The notes below the pieces were generated by a model, which searched no databases, was not told where the DNA came from, and worked only from the letters and a program-made list of their open reading frames with translations. The translations under genes and the position numbers were made by a program. DNA of 64,000 nucleotides, taken from assembly GCF_019972295.1 (NCBI RefSeq), contig NZ_BLJA01000001.1:1334049-1398048 (forward strand), read 5' to 3'. Source of the DNA: Geobacter sp. AOG2 (lineage in GTDB: Bacteria > Desulfobacterota > Desulfuromonadia > Geobacterales > Pseudopelobacteraceae). Of the stretch, positions 45,558-53,015 are shown piece by piece (position 1 is the stretch's first letter; each line of letters opens with the position of its first letter).

Positions 45558-45713
45558 ATGTTGGGAACCATTTTGATCGTTGTCGTAATCTTGATGTTGT
45601 TAGGCACGCTACCCACCTGGCCTCATAGCCGGCAGTGGGGTTATTTTCCGAGCGGCGGGCTTGGTTTGATCCTTTTGATTCTTATAATTCTGTTGGTGCT
45701 GGGCCGGATTTAG
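45558..45713 (+). CDS. DUF3309 small membrane protein
   Basis: A 51-aa peptide: MLGTILIVVVILMLLGTLPT, then WPHSRQWGYFPSGGLGLILL and a second hydrophobic stretch. The two-helix layout with W-H-SxxWGY-PSGGLG is the DUF3309 signature. It is a small inner-membrane protein of unknown role, found widely and often stress-induced. GGAG precedes the ATG. It is the first gene after the sigma-54 promoter at 45382-45397. Confidence 0.82.
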   Translation: MLGTILIVVVILMLLGTLPTWPHSRQWGYFPSGGLGLILLILIILLVLGRI

Positions 45714-45811
45714 GTACTCGAAATGTGCGGAAGATGGTTCAAGCGGTTTTGAGAGTGGAGTGGTTAGCATGAACCCGTGATTCTGCCAACCCAAAAGACA
45801 GGAGGAGCGAA

Positions 45812-46375
45812 ATGAAGAAGTTTATTATTTTGGCTATGGCAATGGTTTTGGGGTCGGCTTTGATTTTGGGCTGCGCCACGATGCACACATGGCCCGATTC
45901 TGAAAGAAGCGCCGAGAACAAGATGGTCGTAATCCAGGAGAAGATCGGGGATGGCCTGAAGACCGGGGCGCTTTCCCTTGATCAGTCCCAGATGTTTCTG
46001 AAGACGCTGAAGGTTATTCGAACTGATTATGCGGAACTGAGAGACAAAAAGGTATCCGAGGAAGAATGGAACAAGCTTCATGTGCGGCTTGATGCGCTTG
46101 GAGAAGAAATAAACAGAGCCCTTTCCCGTCCTGTGAAGATTGAAGGGCCGATGAATGGGGACAGGATTGTCACACTTCAAAGAAGAATTGATGACGGAAG
46201 AACCAGCGGTCGCTTACCTCCAACGGAGGGGAGAGAGTATCAGGACAGACTGGACTCCATTCGGAGAGAATATCTGCGGATGACGGAAGACGGCAGATCC
46301 TCTACGTCAGAAGAGAGAACAGATATTTCCAACCGGCTTGATTCTCTGGAAAAGGATATAAACAGATTCAAGTAG
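45812..46375 (+). CDS. Lipoprotein with an internal tandem repeat
   Basis: A 187-aa lipoprotein. The lipobox LILGC gives Cys21. The mature part holds two related ~67-residue charged helical units: the first with IQEKIGDGLKTGALS and VIRTDYAELRDKKVS, ending LDALGEEINRAL; the second with LQRRIDDGRTSGRLP and SIRREYLRMTEDGRS, ending LDSLEKDINRF. This looks like an internal duplication. GGAG precedes the ATG. It follows the DUF3309 gene by 98 bases, possibly on the same transcript. Function unknown. Confidence 0.7.
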   Translation: MKKFIILAMAMVLGSALILGCATMHTWPDSERSAENKMVVIQEKIGDGLKTGALSLDQSQMFLKTLKVIRTDYAELRDKKVSEEEWNKLHVRLDALGEEINRALSRPVKIEGPMNGDRIVTLQRRIDDGRTSGRLPPTEGREYQDRLDSIRREYLRMTEDGRSSTSEERTDISNRLDSLEKDINRFK

Positions 46376-46483
46376 TTTTTGCATGACAAACGGCCACCGA
46401 AGGGGAAAATTTTTTCGCTCCGGTACCGCTCCTGTTAGTTATGGCACACCATTCTTCTTAAGGTATAACTCAAGGATATGCTC

Positions 46484-46807
46484 ATGATCGACACCTCTAT
46501 TACCATAACCGTGCCACCCGAAAAACGTAAAGAGGTCCTTCTGACTTTTAAAGCAATACTCGGCCCAATTCGCTGCGAACATGGGTGCATAAGCTGCAAC
46601 TGCTACGTGGATGTCGAGAGCGAAAACACGATTTTTTTCAAGGAAGAGTGGGAAAATAGGGACGCCTTGGGCACCCACTTGAGGTCCGCCCATTTCAGCG
46701 TGCTGATCGGAGCAATGAAGCTGCTCGACATGGAGCCGGAGATAAGGTTCCATACGATCGCCTCCACGGCGGGAGCGGAGGCGATAAAAACGGCGCGAAC
46801 GTGGTGA
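46484..46807 (+). CDS. Antibiotic biosynthesis monooxygenase (ABM)-like small protein
   Basis: A 107-aa protein of the ABM dimeric alpha-beta barrel fold: ITITVPPEKRKEVLLTFKAI, CEHGCISCNCYVDVESENTI and FFKEEWENRDALGTHLRSAHF. Members are quinol oxygenases, heme-degrading enzymes or of unknown role. I start at the second ATG (46484) with AAGGA seven bases upstream. It lies 108 bases after the repeat lipoprotein and just before a Crp/Fnr regulator gene. Confidence 0.75.
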   Translation: MIDTSITITVPPEKRKEVLLTFKAILGPIRCEHGCISCNCYVDVESENTIFFKEEWENRDALGTHLRSAHFSVLIGAMKLLDMEPEIRFHTIASTAGAEAIKTARTW

Positions 46808-46894
46808 CAGCCTGGCATGCCGCCGGAGATGTACACTGCGCAGCAGGGAAAGGGTTATACAAAAAAGATGCATGTTGAGAGGGAACGTATACCA

Positions 46895-47632
46895 ATGATT
46901 CACAATTTTTTTGATCCTGAACTTGCGAAAAAAGTTGTGAAGGGGGTTCCGCTGTTTGCTGAATTTACCGAACAGGAACTATCCCTATTGCTTGATAGAA
47001 CCAACGTCTACAATTACCGCAAGGATGAAATTATTATTCAGGCAGATGAACACAATAACCAGATGTACATCGTTCTCAAGGGGCGGGTCAAGGTTGTGGA
47101 CATAACTGTCGACGGCGAAGAGCGGGTGATGGCTTTTCGCCGCCGCGGCGACTACTTCGGTGATATGGGTCTCCTTGACGGCAAAACCGATTCCGCCACG
47201 GTAATCGCCATGGAACCCTGCAAGGTTCTTTTGGTTTCAAAGAGGGTGTTTGACGAGTTTTTTTTTGAGAATAATAAGGCATTGGTTCAGGTCATAGCGG
47301 TACTGTGCGGGCGCCTGCGTGAAAGTTGGATATTTCACGACCTCATTGGGACAAACGATGCGGAATCAAAGGTCAGGGCAACCCTGGCGCATTATAGCAA
47401 GTCATTGGGGAGTCAAAACTGCAATGGCATCATCATCAACTCCATATTCTCACAGCAAAATATCGCCGACCGCGTTCAAGTTAAACGCGAGACGGTATCC
47501 AGAGTGCTGAAAAAAATGAAGGATCAACATGAGATAGAGATGGTGGGACGGCACTTTAAGCTACTTACCACTTTTTTTGAAAAATTCGAGAAATCCAAGT
47601 TTTCCCGATCCCTGACATTGAATGAACATTAG
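46895..47632 (+). CDS. Crp/Fnr-family transcriptional regulator
   Basis: A regulator of about 245 aa. The N-terminal cyclic-nucleotide-binding domain (GVPLFAEFTEQELSLLLDRT, VLKGRVKVVDI, GDYFGDMGLLDGK) is followed by a long dimer helix and a C-terminal winged helix-turn-helix (SQQNIADRVQVKRETVSRVL). The FeS cysteines of Fnr are absent from the N-terminus. The start is uncertain: Met codons at 46817, 46868 and 46895 are in frame; I chose 46895 because GAGAGGG lies 11 bases upstream. It may regulate the adjacent stress genes. Confidence 0.82.
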   Translation: MIHNFFDPELAKKVVKGVPLFAEFTEQELSLLLDRTNVYNYRKDEIIIQADEHNNQMYIVLKGRVKVVDITVDGEERVMAFRRRGDYFGDMGLLDGKTDSATVIAMEPCKVLLVSKRVFDEFFFENNKALVQVIAVLCGRLRESWIFHDLIGTNDAESKVRATLAHYSKSLGSQNCNGIIINSIFSQQNIADRVQVKRETVSRVLKKMKDQHEIEMVGRHFKLLTTFFEKFEKSKFSRSLTLNEH

Positions 47633-48014
47633 CCGCTTTTGCAAGAAGTAGTGGCAACCTTTTTCGGACTGACCTATGTCTTGCATCGGGTTCGCCTCTG
47701 GGGGAGGCCGCCATATTTGGCGGTTATGTTAAATGTGATGGATGACACTGACGGCTTTCCTCTCACCGCAAATCCACTCTTTCCATTTACTACAGTACAA
47801 TCCGCTAGTTGAACCTTCACCTCGTTCTAATTTTCTCTGGCATGTTCGTTGCGATGTACCTTCTTTGTAGAGCATGAAGACTATCGTACTTCAATATGCA
47901 AATTTAGTTGTTGTTATCCTAAGGAGGTAGGTTATGGAAAAGCAGCATAGAGAACTCCACGAATGGGAGCTATTTGGCGGCAGAGAAACATGTCATCACA
48001 TCAAGGAGGAATTA
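47633..48014. other. Intergenic region with the regulatory module of the OmpW-OmpA operon
   Basis: The gap holds the sigma-54 module (47708-47853) and a leader of about 160 bases with a second in-frame start for the OmpW gene (47934). No other gene is seen. Confidence 0.5.
47708..47853 (+). promoter_or_regulatory. Sigma-54 promoter with IHF-like site and 34-bp palindrome, for the OmpW-to-OmpA operon
   Basis: Palindrome at 47708-47741 (left arm CCGCCATATTTGGCG), IHF-like AATCCGCTAGTTG at 47799-47811, and element TGGCATG-TTCG-TTGCG at 47838-47853. The gap is 96 nt. Six same-direction genes follow before the terminator at 52317. Confidence 0.82.
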
Positions 48015-48626
48015 ATGAAAACGAACAATATTCTGTTCCTGGCTCTCGCCGTTTTGTTGATCTGTATCGCGTCCCCGGCGGCCGCAGAGGATAAACCGGC
48101 AAACTACGTGGCGTTCAAAGGTGGGATCTATTCGCCCAGTTTGTCTCACGACGTTAATAACTTCAACGGCGGCAGCACGACCCATCTGGACAGCAAAACC
48201 GGATTCGCCGGCGAGGTCGCACTCGGTCATTACTTCCTTCCCATGTTGGCCCTGGAACTTGGAGCCGGCTACTTTCAGAGCAAGGGCTCCCCGGCGGCAG
48301 AACCGGGTGACACGATGTTGAAAGTCGTACCGCTGGTTGCAACCGGCAAGGTGCTGCTTCCGCTCGGTATCTTCGAGCCATACGGTTTGTTCGGGATCGG
48401 TGCCTATGTCACGGATTTGGACGTGTCAGGCAATACCGGCAACTTTCATGGTTCCACGAAAATTACCTATGGATTGCACGCCGGGGGCGGCTTCAACATC
48501 AATTTTTCGAACAGCATGTTTGTGGGGGTTGAAGGAAAATACCTCTGGGCCGAGCCTTCATTCGGCGGTCAGCATATCAGGCTGGACGGGTTTACCACGA
48601 CAGCCGATCTCGGATTCAGGTTCTAA
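48015..48626 (+). CDS. OmpW-like outer-membrane beta-barrel protein
   Basis: A 203-aa protein with a signal peptide (NNILFLALAVLLICIASPAAA) and a barrel of about eight strands (YVAFKGGIYSPS, FAGEVALGHYF, YGLFGIGAYVTD, ending ADLGFRF with the C-terminal Phe). OmpW-like barrels let small hydrophobic compounds through the outer membrane and are often stress-responsive. AAGGAGG lies five bases before the ATG at 48015. An upstream in-frame ATG at 47934 also has AAGGAGG six bases away and would add 27 residues before the signal peptide. It leads an operon of envelope-stress genes. Confidence 0.78.
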   Translation: MKTNNILFLALAVLLICIASPAAAEDKPANYVAFKGGIYSPSLSHDVNNFNGGSTTHLDSKTGFAGEVALGHYFLPMLALELGAGYFQSKGSPAAEPGDTMLKVVPLVATGKVLLPLGIFEPYGLFGIGAYVTDLDVSGNTGNFHGSTKITYGLHAGGGFNINFSNSMFVGVEGKYLWAEPSFGGQHIRLDGFTTTADLGFRF

Positions 48627-48663
48627 GCCTCGCCGAGAGGCAGGTTAAAAAAGGAGAATATCC

Positions 48664-49335
48664 ATGAAGTTCAGATTCCAATCAGCCGTATTTTTCACCA
48701 CCGTACTCCTTGGAGCGTTTACCAGCCTGACCGGCTGCGCGACCACCGGCATGGATCGGGCCACCAAAACCACCAACTCGATGCAGATGGTGGAAGGGGA
48801 TTACAAGCACGCCTCTGTCCAGATAGATGCCACCAGGGCATCATTGGAGGAGCTTGTCAAACCAAACCAGGCCGATATGAAGAAGGCCTTCGACGCCTAC
48901 ACCGATAATGTTCAGAAGATGGAAAAGTCAGGCAAACAACTGGACACGCACACCGAAAAGATGAGGGTGCGGGGCAATGAATACTTTACGGAGTGGGAAA
49001 GTTCATACACAAATCCCGAAATCCGGGAACTCAGTGAACGGCGGCGCATCGATATACGTGAGGGTTACGTAAAAATTTCCGAGGCCAGCATCGGAGTCAA
49101 AGGCGCTCTCAAATCCTATCTGACGGATATCAGGGAAATTCAGAAGTACCTTGCCAACGACCTTACGCCCCAGGGGGTCGACTCCATCAGGCCGATTGCA
49201 CAAAGGGCCTTGACGGATGGCGACAACCTTAAGGAAACGGTCAAACCCGTGCTGGCCGCTATTGACTTGGTCAAGGTCGATATGGTCCAGGGCGGAATGA
49301 ATAAGGAGCCTGCAACCGGTGGCAACCGGAAGTGA
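48664..49335 (+). CDS. DUF2959-like lipoprotein
   Basis: A 223-aa lipoprotein with lipobox LTGC. The mature part is helical and charged (QMVEGDYKHASVQIDATRAS, later RVRGNEYFTEWESSYTNPEI), matching the DUF2959 family of outer-membrane-associated coiled-coil proteins. It lies 38 bases after the OmpW gene and 75 before the CsbD gene. Function unknown. Confidence 0.72.
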   Translation: MKFRFQSAVFFTTVLLGAFTSLTGCATTGMDRATKTTNSMQMVEGDYKHASVQIDATRASLEELVKPNQADMKKAFDAYTDNVQKMEKSGKQLDTHTEKMRVRGNEYFTEWESSYTNPEIRELSERRRIDIREGYVKISEASIGVKGALKSYLTDIREIQKYLANDLTPQGVDSIRPIAQRALTDGDNLKETVKPVLAAIDLVKVDMVQGGMNKEPATGGNRK

Positions 49336-49409
49336 TGGCACATGCAGACGAAAAAACAGTACTGCGGCTAACAAACCAACAGTCCAATTTAAGATTAAGG
49401 AGGAATATC

Positions 49410-49589
49410 ATGAAATCCAGCACAAAGGACCAAGCGCAAGGCGTGTTTCACCAACTGGAGGGCAAAGCCAAGGAAATCGCCGGGAAACTGAGCGATAATC
49501 CAAAATTGGAAGCTCAAGGCACCGGTGAAAGGATAGCCGGCAAGGTTCAGGAAAAGATCGGACAAGTCAAGAAGGTTGTGGGGAAGTAG
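49410..49589 (+). CDS. CsbD-like stress protein
   Basis: A 59-aa soluble, highly charged protein: GVFHQLEGKAKEIAGKLSDN and AGKVQEKIGQVKKVVGK are the CsbD pattern. CsbD proteins are small general-stress proteins of unknown mechanism. AAGGAGG lies seven bases before the ATG at 49410. Its stop is followed by a hairpin (49638-49665). Confidence 0.85.
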   Translation: MKSSTKDQAQGVFHQLEGKAKEIAGKLSDNPKLEAQGTGERIAGKVQEKIGQVKKVVGK

Positions 49590-49637
49590 TGAACGCTGCG
49601 TGCCCTCGTGTCCCGTGTTTGCGTGATACGCCATAAA

Positions 49638-49665
49638 ACTCCGAAGGTTGCAAGGCCTTTGGAGT
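49638..49665 (+). terminator. Hairpin between the CsbD and Spy-like genes, possible attenuator
   Basis: ACTCCGAAGG (49638-49647) and CCTTTGGAGT (49656-49665) form a 10-bp stem with one G-U pair and an eight-base loop. It lacks a U-tract, so it may be a processing or partial-termination hairpin inside the operon. Confidence 0.4.
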
Positions 49666-49708
49666 AAAGAGTTTAGAAACAGCTTAAAAATGAGAAAGGA
49701 AACATACC

Positions 49709-50221
49709 ATGAAAGCACTCTATTCGATGTCTCTGGCGACGGTGGTTGCAACCCTACTGACACTCAGCGCTCCGGCGCCCGGCTTTTCACAAATGATGGA
49801 CATGTCCGCAAACGCACATAAAGGCCAGGCGATGGAAATGGGCACAATGGACAAGATGGGCGACATGGCGAACATGTGCGCCGAGCATGCAGACAAGATG
49901 GGGCTTTCCGAAGACCAAACCAGGAAGATGAAACCTATCCATTGGGAAATGCAAAAGAAACAGGCTCGATTTAAAGCCGACGTGAAGATTGCAGAGATCG
50001 AGCTTATGGAAATCATGGACGTGAAGGACTTTGACCTGGAGAAGGCCGGTATGGCTGTTAAAAAAATTGCCGACATCAAAACCGCCCATCATTTGGAAAT
50101 GCTGAAGGACATGAAAGAAATGAGGGCTATCCTGACAGACGAACAGTTCAAAAAAATGAAAACGATGGTGCCCATGAAGATGGATAACAAAAAATCATCA
50201 AAGAAGAGGATGAAGAAGTAG
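49709..50221 (+). CDS. Spy/CpxP-like periplasmic protein
   Basis: A 170-aa exported protein with a signal peptide (ATVVATLLTLSAPAPGFS). The mature part is Met- and His-rich at the start (MSANAHKGQAMEMGTMDKMG) and then helical with an LTxxQ-like repeat region (LSEDQTRKMKPIHWEMQKKQ and LTDEQFKKMKTM). This is the Spy/CpxP pattern: an ATP-independent periplasmic chaperone or stress sensor. The Met/His start could bind copper. GAAAGGAAA precedes the ATG. Confidence 0.72.
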   Translation: MKALYSMSLATVVATLLTLSAPAPGFSQMMDMSANAHKGQAMEMGTMDKMGDMANMCAEHADKMGLSEDQTRKMKPIHWEMQKKQARFKADVKIAEIELMEIMDVKDFDLEKAGMAVKKIADIKTAHHLEMLKDMKEMRAILTDEQFKKMKTMVPMKMDNKKSSKKRMKK

Positions 50222-50248
50222 TTACAAGCAATCAAAGGAGAGCCTGCA

Positions 50249-50281
50249 ATGAATTCACTTATTGCTATGTTATTCTGGTGA
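50249..50281 (+). CDS. 10-residue mini-ORF before the YXWGXW gene
   Basis: AAAGGAG lies seven bases before the ATG at 50249. It encodes MNSLIAMLFW and stops nine bases before the next start. It may be a leader peptide or a means to load ribosomes on the next gene. Only the ribosome site supports it. Confidence 0.35.
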   Translation: MNSLIAMLFW

Positions 50282-50290
50282 GGTGACACA

Positions 50291-51133
50291 ATGAAAAAAT
50301 TATTTTTAGGAACGCTTATTTTTACGTTGGTTCAGGTAACACCTCCTCTTGCGATGGCCGGGGTAGATATAGGCATCAGCATTTCTCTGCCCCCGCCCAT
50401 AGTCTTTTCCGCACCACCAGAGGTGATCGTGCTGCCAGAGACCTATGTCTATGCCGTCCCTGACATAGATGCGGACATGTATTTCTACAACGGCTGGTGG
50501 TGGCGTCTGTGGGACGGGCGTTGGTATCGGTCACGATTCTATGCCTCGGGTTGGTCCTATTATCAAAGGGTTCCATCCTTCTATACCGGGATACCGTCAG
50601 GTTGGAGGAATGACTACCGGGAACATCGTTGGGAAGGCCACCAGTGGAACTACCGGCGCATACCACAGCAACAGGTTCAACGGAATTGGCGTAGCTGGGA
50701 AAAGAACAAACATTGGGAGAAGCAACAGACGTGGGGCGTCCAAGGCCTGAAACCCCGAGCGCGGTCACAGCAGCCGTCTCAGGCGGTCCAACCGAAACCT
50801 CGAGAGGCTGTAAAACCTCATCAACAGGGGCAACAACCCCGAGATGTCAAACCGCAGCAACCGCGGTCGCAATCTCAATCGGCGAAGCCGAAATCCAGAG
50901 AGGCCGCTAAACCGCAACAACAACGGCCGCAACCTCGTGAGGTCCAACCACAGCGGGCAAGGCCACAATCTCAATCGGTGAAGCCGCAACAACAGCCGCA
51001 ACGACAACGACCGCAACCCTGGGAAGGCCAACCACAGCACGTACAGCCGCAGCACCAAGAGGCGCCACGGCAATCAAAACCTCAACAGGGAAGGCCTGAG
51101 AGAGGTGCAGAGGACAAGCAGGAGAGAAGGTAG
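50291..51133 (+). CDS. YXWGXW-type exported protein with Gln/Pro/Arg-rich tail
   Basis: A 280-aa exported protein: signal peptide (LFLGTLIFTLVQVTPPLAMA), a Pro/aromatic domain with YNGWWWRLWDGRWYRS and SGWSYYQRVPSFY, and a 130-residue disordered tail of Gln, Pro, Arg and Lys with repeats such as QPREVQPQRA. The family is envelope-associated and of unknown function; the tail could bind peptidoglycan or nucleic acid. It follows the mini-ORF by nine bases. Confidence 0.7.
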   Translation: MKKLFLGTLIFTLVQVTPPLAMAGVDIGISISLPPPIVFSAPPEVIVLPETYVYAVPDIDADMYFYNGWWWRLWDGRWYRSRFYASGWSYYQRVPSFYTGIPSGWRNDYREHRWEGHQWNYRRIPQQQVQRNWRSWEKNKHWEKQQTWGVQGLKPRARSQQPSQAVQPKPREAVKPHQQGQQPRDVKPQQPRSQSQSAKPKSREAAKPQQQRPQPREVQPQRARPQSQSVKPQQQPQRQRPQPWEGQPQHVQPQHQEAPRQSKPQQGRPERGAEDKQERR

Positions 51134-51164
51134 GGCAACAACACCCTATGTAAAGGAGATAAAA

Positions 51165-52301
51165 ATGGACATGACAAAAGCATTGAGAAGTTCTTCTTTT
51201 TTGATCGCGGCAACCTCCACAGCCATGCTCTTCGGGTGTGCTCATTACGAGGTGAATACAGGGCGCGGCGACATTCCGGGATATTATATCCGCGCCGAGA
51301 TGCAGGAGTCGGATCGTGCGGTGGAATCGGCGCGGCAGGCCGGGAAGGATAAGACCTGTCCTGCCGAATTCAAGGCCGCAGAGGATGCCAAGAACCATGC
51401 CTATGATGTCTTCAGGGCATGCCACACCGAGGAAGGTGCCGCGCTGGCAAAACAGGCCACGGCAATGGCCAACGCCCTCTGCCCTCCGCAAACTGCCATG
51501 AAAGAGGAAGCCGCGCCGGCGGTAGCCCCGCTTGTAGCGATTCCGGCCGCTGAGCCGACTCCGGAGCGGATGAAATATTGCGTTTCCCTGGACATTGAGT
51601 ACGACATCAACAAGGCCGACATTCGCCCGCAGTATCACGATGAGGTGGCGAAAGTCGGCGACTTCATGAAAAAATATCCGACAACCACCGCCGTCATCGA
51701 AGGATATGCCGACGAAGTCGGCAGTGATGATTACAACATGCAGCTCTCACAGCAACGTGCCGAGAGTGTGGTGAAATCCCTCGAGAAAGATTTTGGTATC
51801 GACCCCTCCCGCCTTTCCGCCAAGGGGTACGGCAAGGCGCGGCCGATTGCCGACAACGCAACAGACGCTGGAAAACAGAGAAACCGGCGCATCGACGCCA
51901 TCATAGACTGTGCCCTTGACGTCAAGGAACTCGTTCCACCCCCCGAGAGGCTCTGCATGACCTTGAAGATGGAATTCGCTACGGATAGCGCAGAGATCAA
52001 ACCTAGCTATTACGGCGAGATCGACCAGGTTGGCGAATACATGAAAAAGTACCCGACGACCACCGCCGTGATTGAGGGGCACACTGACGACGTCGGCGGC
52101 CTTGAGCACAATATGAAGCTCTCCCGGCAGCGTGCGGAAAATGTGGTGAACTATCTGGAGGAAAAATATGGGATCGAACGCTCCCGCCTTTCTGCCAAAG
52201 GATACGGTCCCACCCGGCGTATCGCCTATAACAACACACCCGAGGGGAGGCAGAAAAACCGAAGAATCAATGCCATCATCGACTGTGTGATCGTGAAGTA
52301 A
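51165..52301 (+). CDS. Lipoprotein with two tandem OmpA peptidoglycan-binding domains
   Basis: A 378-aa lipoprotein (lipobox LFGC). After a linker, two OmpA C-terminal domains follow (about 140-260 and 265-378). Each has the MKKYPTTTAVIEG strand, a G-x-AD/TDxVG motif and NRRI-A-IIDC. The domains bind diaminopimelate peptidoglycan, anchoring the outer membrane. Tandem duplication of the domain is unusual. AAAGGAG precedes the ATG at 51165. It ends the OmpW operon and is followed by a strong hairpin. Confidence 0.88.
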   Translation: MDMTKALRSSSFLIAATSTAMLFGCAHYEVNTGRGDIPGYYIRAEMQESDRAVESARQAGKDKTCPAEFKAAEDAKNHAYDVFRACHTEEGAALAKQATAMANALCPPQTAMKEEAAPAVAPLVAIPAAEPTPERMKYCVSLDIEYDINKADIRPQYHDEVAKVGDFMKKYPTTTAVIEGYADEVGSDDYNMQLSQQRAESVVKSLEKDFGIDPSRLSAKGYGKARPIADNATDAGKQRNRRIDAIIDCALDVKELVPPPERLCMTLKMEFATDSAEIKPSYYGEIDQVGEYMKKYPTTTAVIEGHTDDVGGLEHNMKLSRQRAENVVNYLEEKYGIERSRLSAKGYGPTRRIAYNNTPEGRQKNRRINAIIDCVIVK

Positions 52302-52316
52302 TGGGAAGAATCGCAC

Positions 52317-52347
52317 GTAAGAGGGCGTGCCCGGTACGCCCTCTTAC
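52317..52347 (+). terminator. Terminator of the OmpW-to-OmpA operon
   Basis: GTAAGAGGGCGT and ACGCCCTCTTAC form a perfect 12-bp stem with a seven-base loop, followed by GCTCTTTAC. It closes the six-gene operon. Confidence 0.7.
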
Positions 52348-52419
52348 GCTCTTTACCTCGGAGCGGAGAGCATACCGTTCGCTTTCTAAGGTTTTCGGAA
52401 CACGGAAAGGAGAAGCATC

Positions 52420-52734
52420 ATGTTAAAGCTGCATCACATTATGAAAACCATGGCCGGCTTTGCGCTGATAACCGCACTCATGGGGTGCGCAGCCACGCAA
52501 AAACACGAAAGCACCGGCCAGTATATCGATGATTCCGCCATCACAACTAAGGTAAAAGCCGCAATCTTTGACGAGGCAACATTGAAAATGTTGCAGATCA
52601 ATGTCAAAACCTATAAAGGGGTCGTTCAGTTAAGCGGCTTTGTCGATTCAGCTCAGCGCGTAAAAAAGGCGGGTGAGGTCGCCGGCACCGTCAATGGTGT
52701 CGTATCGGTGAAAAACGACTTGGTTGTAAAATAG
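52420..52734 (+). CDS. BON-domain lipoprotein
   Basis: A 104-aa lipoprotein: signal with lipobox LMGC (Cys23), then one BON domain (DDSAITTKVKAAIFDEATL, VVQLSGFVDSAQRVKKAGEV, VKNDLVVK). It is a close paralog of the BON protein at 43095, which lacks the lipobox Cys. AAAGGAG precedes the ATG. A terminator follows at 52751, so it is a single gene. No palindrome module is upstream. Confidence 0.82.
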   Translation: MLKLHHIMKTMAGFALITALMGCAATQKHESTGQYIDDSAITTKVKAAIFDEATLKMLQINVKTYKGVVQLSGFVDSAQRVKKAGEVAGTVNGVVSVKNDLVVK

Positions 52735-52750
52735 CGGCATAATCTCACGA

Positions 52751-52770
52751 CCCGCTCAGGCGGGTTTTTT
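52751..52770 (+). terminator. Terminator of the BON lipoprotein gene
   Basis: CCCGC-TCAG-GCGGG followed by TTTTTT. A textbook Rho-independent terminator. Confidence 0.8.
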
Positions 52771-52831
52771 CGACACTGCCGAGTGATTGCCGGGTGGCGG
52801 CGGACGACCGCCAATAAATGGGGAGGATATC

Positions 52832-52981
52832 ATGCTGTGGACAATCTGTGTGATTCTGATAGCACTGTGGCTGCTGGGTATGGTTACGTCATATACCATG
52901 GGCGGCCTGATCCATATTCTGCTCGTAATTGCTATAATAGTGGTGCTGGTACGCGTCATTCAGGGGCGGAAGGTCCTGTAG
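52832..52981 (+). CDS. Small two-helix membrane protein (lmo0937/DUF5670-like)
   Basis: A 49-aa protein with two hydrophobic helices (LWTICVILIALWLLGMVTSY, and IHILLVIAIIVVLVRVIQGR) separated by TMGG. The pattern matches small membrane proteins of the lmo0937 family found beside stress genes. GGAGG lies six bases before the ATG at 52832. It lies 34 bases before a histidine kinase gene in the same direction. Confidence 0.75.
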   Translation: MLWTICVILIALWLLGMVTSYTMGGLIHILLVIAIIVVLVRVIQGRKVL

Positions 52982-53015
52982 GCCGCGAAATGCCAGGGAC
53001 CGGAGAGCGCTACCA

